From positions 113,450-177,449 of the forward strand of contig VXIS01000064.1 of NCBI GenBank assembly GCA_008704415.1: a DNA stretch of 64,000 bases, in the 5' to 3' direction. Shown here in pieces: positions 57,401-64,000 of this stretch. The position numbers and the translations under genes were made by a program. Numbering within the stretch: position 1 is the first letter of the stretch; the number at the start of each line of letters is the position of its first letter. This stretch comes from Sphaerosporella brunnea. Taxonomy: Eukaryota > Ascomycota > Pezizomycetes > Pezizales > Pyronemataceae. Below the pieces are notes generated by a model that saw only the letters and a list, made by a program, of their open reading frames with translations, made no database searches and had not been told where the DNA came from.

Positions 57401-59118
57401 AGTTATTTTGGGCAACGGTAGCTTGCTTGGATACCATTCATGAAGCCGAGTTTATGGAGGTGCTCAACATCTTGGAGATGTTACTGGACAAGATGGATCT
57501 CAGTGACCCGGAAAATGTCTCTTTCATCATGGCTGCTTTCCCGCCAAAGTGGGTAGGGAAGTTTGAGGGCTTGCAATCTTTGATTGAAAAAGGATTGCGG
57601 AGCTCTGTGTGTCTTGAGCGGACTCTAAAAGTCTTTGATCAGCTCAATTGCATCCCCACCAATGAACTTGTCGGTGGTGACACACGGTTGCTTTTTGCTA
57701 TACTAGCGAACATGCCTCGATTATCTCAGGAGATGGAAGAGGGCACGCCGTCGGAAGTTGTTGTGCTCTGCGCCGAGCGGCTCAAGTCGCTTGCAGAGGC
57801 ACAGGAATCCAAGTCTCTGGCGCGAGTAATGGGCTTGTATTCCACTCAGCGTTTCAGATCAAGAAAGGACTTCGTTCAGCAAACCGTCAACGCATTGAAG
57901 GAGACCTTTTTCCCGGAATATGAACCCCAGACACTCATTTTCCTCGTTGGCTTGCTGTCAAATAAACTCCGATGGATGAAAATCAAGACCATGGAGGTCC
58001 TTACAGTTCTTGTCCCTTATATCGACATGCGGAAGCCAGCCTTTTCGGGTGTTGGTGCGGATCTTATATCACCGTTATTGCGACTCCTTCAAACCGACTA
58101 TGTTGAACAGGCTCTGGAAGTCCTTGACAAAATGCTCACCATTTCCGGGGGGGCCATGGATCGCCATGTGATGCGTATGAGCATGGGAAACCGCACCATT
58201 CGCAAAGAATACGAAAAGACCCAGACTCTGTTCGGCATTCCGGACGACAGCGGCTGGGCAATCCCTATGCCTGCCATTCATGCCGGTATGACTAGAGACA
58301 ATGTCCACGCTGTATTTTACACCTGTCAGGACGCCATTTCGGCGGAAGAATCAGGCGCCGCCGCACCCCCGACTCCAGACGTGCAGTTCCATATGGAAGA
58401 CTATTCCTACACATCGCTTCCTGATCGCACCGCCACTATGTTGTCAGAAGATGGTCGTGGCGAAGGCGGCTTTAGCGATACGGTGCTTCGGCTGGGGGAC
58501 CTCGACGAGTTCTTTGGCGGCCTTGACACGGCTGCATCGGCAGAAAACGATGGCGAGACAGCACCGCAGCTCTACGACAATCGCGTGTACGCTATTCTCA
58601 ACACGGCGTCTTTGGCGCGGACCCCTAGTGTGAGCAGTTTTCAAGCCGGCTTTTCGGATCCGGTCCTCTCCTCCACCGCGACACTGCGTGAGCGGCTAGG
58701 TGACGACAACCGGCCGGGAATTATGACGCCGACGGCGTTCACTGCGCCGCCACCGGGTGGCTCTGTTGGGTACAGAGGGTACGCCCCACCTCCCCCTTTC
58801 AGATCTGTTTCTGCATCTTCCAGTCATTCTTCGCCTCCATCGTTGCGCGCACAGAAAGGGTTGGTTAAACAACAGCTGTTTCTTGCAGATGAGTCCGCCT
58901 CGGATTCCGACGGATCTGGAGACTACTTTAGGAGTAATAGCAGGGCTAGCAGCTTGAGGGGCAGTCCTGAGAGTATTGGTGCTGGAGCCCCGTTTGGGCT
59001 TGAGAATTTTATGGAGGGTGGAGGTGGCGGCAGTACTACACTGAAGCGGTACCGCGGGAGACTGGATGTTACTAGTGTTCCGAAGGGTTACCATCATCAT
59101 GAGGGGAGGAGTATGTGA
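51482..59118 (+). CDS. Cell morphogenesis protein Tao3/Mor2/PAG1 (Furry family)
   Basis: Giant scaffold of the RAM/MOR polarity network that activates the NDR kinase (Cbk1/Orb6) during polar growth and septation. Exons 51482-52726, 52773-55691 and 55738-59118, with two 46-nt introns (donors GTTCGT and GTACGT); 2514 residues. The N-terminus is disordered with Pro-rich and His-rich stretches. Furry N-terminal blocks then appear: EYALHILFTQFVRLAERKVN, GSLGYIARHKPKPVIDSLM, and ENVLEESADFMVSLAKFFAK after the first intron. Long HEAT-like helical repeats fill the middle. The central and C-terminal Furry domains (LSWATTCPVRHLACRSFQVF; LVGLLSNKLRWMKIKTMEVL) are intact. The tail (about 2300-2514) is Ser/Gly-rich. 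Size and domain order match filamentous-fungal orthologues. Confidence 0.96.
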
Positions 59119-59792
59119 TCATGCGGCGCCTGGTGTTTTTGTTGTCTTGCTTGTTTGGGGTGGGGATGATTGATGCCGACCGTCTCTGTTGCTTTATGCA
59201 TATGACGTTCATGTTTTTCATGATTGTTTATTATTGTAATACTTTTTTTTTGTCTGTTCTTCATGGGATGGCGTTTGATGAATACATATGTACTTCTGTT
59301 GTAGTTGTTTTGTTTTTCTTTTTCTCTTTTTGTTTTCGTCAGGCTATTTTCCGCGCATGATTGATTTGATGTAGCATGTAGATAGAGCGGCGGGCTTGCA
59401 AATTGCAATGGTTTTGGGCGGTGTAGACTATCCTTCATGCATGTCTGCAAGCAAACACAGGACATCACTCGTGTCTGCTCCCGTTGAGGCACTGGCGGTA
59501 GCTGATGAATACCGTACATATCAGTCGAGATGTAACCAAGGCGAAGCAGGGAAGAGAAAAAGTGTCAACTCTACACATTTGAGTAGGTACATGTACAGAC
59601 AGCGCTCTACTCTACTGATACTCCTGAACCGTCACACCTGTATTGTTAGGGGTCGATTATTATAATTTAAGCTCACAACCAACAATACCAGACAATAAAT
59701 TTCTTCTATTTTTGAAAGCAATACCGAGTTAATGTTAAAACTGTACTGAAAAAACAGTTCCCATCTAAGCCGAGTGATATTCTATGAATGGG

Positions 59793-59823
<31 letters not shown>

Positions 59824-59828
59824 TTTTT

Positions 59829-60170
59829 TTAGGGGTTTTCGATGTCCGGTCGACTACCATGGGGGCTCGAGAGCCACCAATCTGGCGCTACATACAACTC
59901 ACCTTCGAGCTCACGATCCATTGGCTGCTCCTCGATGTCTAGTAACTCCTTTTCTTCAATTTGATCCCACCTGCGTGGTTCTCCGAAGGACCGCTCCAGA
60001 ATATGCATGTTGACAATATGTATGCAGGATAGCGTGTTCACCTTAGGCTGCTGTAAGACGATTCTCTTCTTGTCGTGGATGAGATTCGAAATTCCTAGTG
60101 GAAAACGGGCACTCTGAAGGCACAGAGTTGGAAAGCGTGTGCAGGAGGAGGAGGGTTTAGTGCAAGTTCA
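59829..60170 (-). pseudogene. Possible gene remnant, minus strand
   Basis: The minus-strand frame is open from about 60170 to the stop at 59829 without needing an ATG, and its composition looks protein-like: LGISNLIHDKKRIVLQQPK, then VNMHILERSFGEPRRWDQIE and a Glu/Asp-rich stretch. No family is recognised. It sits at the edge of transposon-rich DNA and may be the degraded end of an element. Confidence 0.3.
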
Positions 60171-60790
60171 GCAAGGTCTGGTGCACTGAAGACCCGGAAT
60201 ATGTGGGCTTTACAAGGTTTTTGTTTTTTTTGTTTTAATCATATTGCATTCGGCCGCTTGCGGCCATGGCATATATAGAAAAGAGAGACTGTGCTACCCC
60301 TTAGGAACAGAGCCTACTACTGGGGCCTGCGGCTCTCTTAAGGAAAGAAAATCAAGGAAATCGCAAACAGTATACAGAAAGGACTGTGTATCACCCCCTC
60401 TTCAACCCCGCACGTCCGGAGCCCGCTGCTCCCTCTCCTTCCCCTTCCCCCTCTCCTTCTCCTTCTTTTTGCCCCCCTGGGGTTTGCGCGTCGTGCGTGG
60501 CTTGGTGTTGCCCGCTCCTCCTCCTACGTAGAAGTTGAAGCACACGGCTCCGTCACCGGCCACTTGGGCCCAGGACGCCCTGTGGTACACGCTTTGTATA
60601 GAAACCGTATATCTTATACAGGTCCCCACCAAAAAGATATACAGCGTCGGGCCCATTTGTATAGATTCTGTATATCCCACAAAAAAGAGAATCTACGCGC
60701 GTGCGCAGACCGCCTCAATTCACCCAACGACCCCGGCCCCCCTCCCCCCATCACGCAATCACCCAACCACCCCACACCACGCTGCTTTGC

Positions 60791-60838
60791 GCGAGCCCGC
60801 TCCCCATCGTGACGCGAGCCCGCTCCCCATCGTGACGC
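60791..60838 (+). repeat. Short tandem duplication, 23-bp unit
   Basis: Two adjacent copies of a unit beginning GCGAGCCCGCTCCCC and ending CATCGTGAC. Confidence 0.75.
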
Positions 60839-61100
60839 GAGTCAGCGAGCAGTCAGTCGATACCCCTAAAAATTTTCCCCGGTGTTGAACACACCCCAAC
60901 CACCCGGTGTTGCGCGACCGTGACGCGAGCCATTGCAAGCAGGATACCGGTGTTGCGCAAGAGGCAGTGAGTCTACAAACCCTCGGAGCGGGCAATTGTT
61001 ATTATCTCCAGATGCTAACGACTGAGGTGAAATGTAGGACCCGCGTGACGCGCCACAAAAAACGACATACACCGCTACTACAGAACCCCTAGAACGAAGG

Positions 61101-61378
61101 ACTGGTGCTTGAAAACACTTGAGGCGGAAAAACAAGCTTGCGTGCGAGCGGTTTTTTCATAGTCTCCCCAGCGCGGGCTTGCCTGCCGGTCAGACCCTCA
61201 ACCGGTGTTTTCTCGGGTGTGTTTTCAAGTACCGGTAAGAGGAGGAGAGGTGAAAGGAGTTATTGTGAAGAGGTAAGGACGAAACCCACACTCCCAACAG
61301 CGATTAGTGCTGCCATATGGCCGCTTTTCAATGTTGGCGAAGCAAAATACAGGGGGAAATGCTGCCAAATTTTTTCAA
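61101..61378 (+). repeat. 278-bp non-coding module, copy A
   Basis: Begins ACTGGTGCTTGAAAACACTT and ends CTGCCAAATTTTTTCAA. A second copy of exactly the same length lies at 61787-62064. Both contain the block AAGAGTTATTGTGAAGAGG or close variants and a TACCGGTAAGAGG motif. No coding continuity is visible. Confidence 0.88.
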
Positions 61379-61786
61379 TGTGGTAATCGGACATTCAGGA
61401 ACCCCCAAGACTCCCCAGGACCCCAAAGGACCGCGAAGGACCACGAAGGAACTCCAACGACCCCAGAGGAACGGACAACCAGTGCTTACACCTGCCGAAC
61501 TCGGTGCTGCGTTAGTAGGCAAAGTGTATAGTGAGGAATCGTTCAAAGGTAAAAACATATCGCATTTGTCTTGTGCTTTCAAGAGAAAGGTGGCCTGATA
61601 AAGGTGACCTGATCTTGTATGCACTTCCGCTGGCAAAGTTTTCCGGAGTAGTTGCGGCCTGTTGCTGCACTTCCGGTGGTAACGAAGTGCTGCCAAATTT
61701 TTTCAAAGTGCTAATGCAATATTTAGGAACCCCCAGGACTTGCCGGGACAGCCAAGAACCCTAGAGGAACTTCCTGACAGAGGAAA

Positions 61787-62064
61787 ACTGGTGCTTGAAA
61801 ACACTTGAGGCGGTTAAACAAGCTTGCTTGCGAGTGGTTTTTCCATAGTCTCCCCAGCGTGGGCTTGCCTACCGGTCAGACCCTCAATTGGTGTTTTTGT
61901 CGACGTGTTTTTAAGTACCGGTAAGAGGAAGAGAGGTGAAAAGAGTTATTGTGAAGAGGTAAGGACACAATCCACACTCCCAACAGCAATCAGTGCAGTT
62001 AGATGGCCGCTTTTCAATGTTGGAGAAGCAAAATACAGGGGGAAATGCTGCCAAATTTTTTCAA
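61787..62064 (+). repeat. 278-bp non-coding module, copy B
   Basis: Direct repeat of 61101-61378 with scattered substitutions but, as far as I can align by eye, no length change. It ends about 260 bp before the Tnp2-type transposase start, suggesting subterminal repeats of that element. A partial third copy of the 3' end (CTGCCAAATTTTTTCAAAG) lies at about 61690-61710. Confidence 0.88.
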
Positions 62065-62325
62065 GGTGCTAATTCAATACATTGAAACCCCCAGAGGAAT
62101 TGTCAGGTCAGTCAAGGATCCTTAAGGACTCCAAAGGGACCCACCATTGCACGCTGTCGAATCACCACGCACCAAACACTACCACAACTGCCCTGCGCCG
62201 CCAGTTCGTGACTTGCTATTACAATCAAAAAGTCTTCTGCGGGTAAGAGAATACGTGTGTGAGCATAGAGGGTCATAAATGCTGACGTAACTGTTAGGCA
62301 GAAAAAAAACTAAACGTTAAGCAAT

Positions 62326-64000
62326 ATGTCTACCAGTTTTGAACCCAGGATCTGTACTTGCTCCTTTGCGCAATTTCGTCACGTCGTGAAAACAAAGGCG
62401 GAGTGGACTCGACACCTGGCAAAACAGCGACAAGATATCATCGAAAACATCACTGGAGATGTTGTGCATCCGCCAGCCCAGCCACAATATCAGTACCCAC
62501 AGAAAGGCACTGCAGTACCAGTTGGAAATCAATGGTATGACATGGTGGAAAAGCAACCCCAGTACCTAGTGGAAAAGCAACCCCGGTACCTGGTGGAAAA
62601 GCAGTCACAGTCACAATACCTAGAATTGCCAACTCTTCAAGTGCCATGCAAGCGTCGGAATGAAAGAAAAAGGGAGGAACCAGCAAAAAGATGTACCGTG
62701 GCACCATCAAAAGAAACAGACTCGTTGGAGTCTGTGAAAGGTAGAATCCAAGTGAGTCAGTTGTGTAAAGTAATAGCTATAATAACAAACAGCAGACTTA
62801 GAACCCCTGCCAGACCTCACAGAGGGCGAATATGAAGCTGTAATGCAAGAGCTTCACAATGAATACGATGCATACCTGCCAGAGCTGCCAGAAAGCACGT
62901 TGGATTTACAACCTGAAGCTGCAAACAACGAGGAGGTCGAAGAGCGGTATCTTGAAGAGAACGGAATGTTTCTTGGTATCATGGGACGGGGATATGTTGA
63001 AGAAGAGGAAGAAGAGGAACAAGAGGAAGACGATTTGGAAGACGAAGACACAAACGAGGTTGAGGATAAGGGTAAGGGTAAAGGTGACAGCCAGGACGAA
63101 CTGGAAGGCGAAGGAAATACGTGCCTATCTGGTCAAGCAGCCATTGGTTGCGAAGATGAAGAAGATTTGTTTTTATCCCAGCAAGCCACTACCGAAACGG
63201 ACGAATTCAATTACAAAAAGCCATGCGGACGAAGCCTGTCTGCCCAAGAAATACTCTCCTTGTCGCTCTCAAATATCTATGCAGAATTTGGAATCCCAAG
63301 AAGATGCATACAGAAAATCAATACAGTTCTACGCAGCGTGCTGCCTAAAGAGCTAGCACCATTCGACGAGCGCACAGTTACCAAGTACAGGGCACAACGC
63401 ACTGGTATCAAGGCGGTGCAATATGACTGTTGCATCAACAGTTGCATGTCATATGCCATGTATCCAGATGCAACGCAGTGCACGATATGCAGCCACCCTC
63501 GCTGGAAGGAAACCGAAGACTTCAGAGCACCTGGTCGTACACACAGTTCATGCAAGCCATTTGCACAACATACCTATGTTCCGGTAGCCCACAGAATAAA
63601 ATTGGGGTGGAGTGATGCAAAAAGAGCGGACCTGATGCTTCGGTATCGAAACATGGCTGGCGCAGCCCCCAAGAATGGACAATGCTCGGATTTTTGGTCT
63701 GCAGATTTAATGCATAAACTACAGGAAAAAGATGGGGCACAGAGACCGATGTTTTCGCAAGACACCGACATTGCCTTTTTTTTGAGTTCAGATGGTGTTA
63801 AGGTGTTCAAATCGCGGCGTGCTTTTTATATTTGGCCGCTGCTGCTTATCAACCTAAACCTACCACCAGAAATTCGGCTGAAAAAGTCAAATATGATGCT
63901 TGTTGGCTTTATTCCCTGGCCCGAAAGAGCCGCAAGATGTCGACTCGTTCTTGTATCCCCTGGTGCAAGAATTCCAAAAACTGGGAGAGGGATTGCCAGC
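62326..64000 (+). CDS. Tnp2/Plavaka-type transposase, 5' part, frameshifted
   Basis: Exon 1 62326-62740 and exon 2 from 62793 (52-nt intron, GTAGAA...AACAG) to the window end. Exon 1 starts with a Cys/His-containing segment (ICTCSFAQFRHVVKTKAEW), a zinc-finger-like feature of these proteins, followed by three QYLVEKQP-type repeats. Exon 2 has an acidic region, then the transposase signature: VQYDCCINSCMSYAMYP with CTICSHPRW, VAHRIKLGWSDAKRADLMLR, DIAFFLSSDGVKVFKSRR, and WPLLLINLNLPPEIR followed by KKSNMMLVGFIP. Immediately after, at 63915-63917, one extra C shifts the frame: the conserved continuation (DVDSFLYPLVQEFQKL) lies in the next frame. So this copy is probably inactive unless the base is an assembly error. 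Confidence 0.8.

Larger units (their letters stand above)
59119..61100. other. Repeat-rich non-coding region downstream of Tao3
   Basis: Contains the Tao3 3' region, a T-run of about 27 at 59791-59817, a possible minus-strand gene remnant (59829-60170, listed separately), a tandem duplication GCGAGCCCGCTCCCCATCGTGAC at about 60791-60838, and paired GTATAGA/TATATC motifs at 60590-60700. No intact gene is seen. Confidence 0.5.
61101..64000 (+). mobile_element. Tnp2/Plavaka-type DNA transposon, partial
   Basis: Proposed extent combines the tandem 278-bp modules and the transposase gene that follows; the right end is outside the window. The left boundary is uncertain because I could not identify terminal inverted repeats. 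Plavaka/CACTA elements typically carry long subterminal repeats, which fits. Confidence 0.6.

Noticed and set aside
60590..60700. Paired GTATAGA / TATATC motifs resembling an inverted repeat
   Set aside because: The two halves do not align as direct or inverted repeats beyond about 10 bp; probably simple AT-rich similarity.
1..64000. CRISPR array, operon or prokaryotic origin features
   Set aside because: Spliceosomal introns, Pol III tRNAs and the gene set show eukaryotic nuclear DNA; no regularly spaced repeats were seen.

Overview
The window is nuclear DNA of a filamentous ascomycete (Pezizomycotina). Nearly every gene is broken by short GT-AG introns (about 42-97 nt, a few near 200) with CTRAY-type branch sites. 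The gene set is typical of such fungi: Mnn9 mannosyltransferase, a Mor2/Tao3 (Furry) morphogenesis protein, GID8, Snu13, Rpn1, NDUFS4 and cytochrome P450 reductase. I cannot assign the species. About 22 protein genes and two tRNAs are supported. Exon structures below were worked out by hand from reading-frame continuity, splice signals and family conservation; none was checked by alignment.

Layout. 0-14 kb: 3' part of TYW1 (wybutosine synthesis), RPB11, mnn9, an Alba-domain protein, an intron-containing tRNA-Leu(AAG), a small membrane protein, and a 1405-residue disordered protein of unknown function. 14-19.5 kb: gene-poor DNA with a foldback element (MITE) inserted in the end of a decayed Tc1/mariner-like transposase. 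19.5-24 kb: NDUFS4, then uridine kinase and GID8 reading away from each other. 24-26.1 kb: a second foldback family and a broken Myb/SANT-like gene. 26.1-33.7 kb: epoxide-hydrolase-like enzyme, pinin-domain protein, D-amino-acid oxidase, saccharopine-dehydrogenase-like oxidoreductase and a Utp16/Bud21-like protein. 33.7-35.7 kb: a second member of the first MITE family and tRNA-Lys(CTT). 35.7-59.1 kb: a dense housekeeping block with a CCCH/RBR ubiquitin ligase, RPL22, RPN1, a family-2-like glycosyltransferase, SNU13, P450 reductase and the 2514-residue Tao3/Mor2 protein. 59.1-64 kb: transposon territory with a duplicated 278-bp non-coding module followed by a Tnp2/Plavaka-type transposase that carries a one-base frameshift and runs off the window.

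Most genes act independently in core processes: transcription (RPB11), tRNA modification (TYW1), splicing and rRNA maturation (SNU13, pinin, Utp16), translation (RPL22), regulated proteolysis (RPN1, GID8, RBR ligase), cell wall and polarity (mnn9, Tao3/Mor2), and respiration or redox (NDUFS4, P450 reductase). There is no operon logic and no secondary-metabolite cluster. The most unusual items are the CCCH-RBR ligase ending in a prenylation-type CaaX box, the MITE family with termini TACCGTATTATYCCGGTA, the tandem non-coding modules beside the Tnp2 transposase, and the recurring GTTCG(C/T) splice donors.
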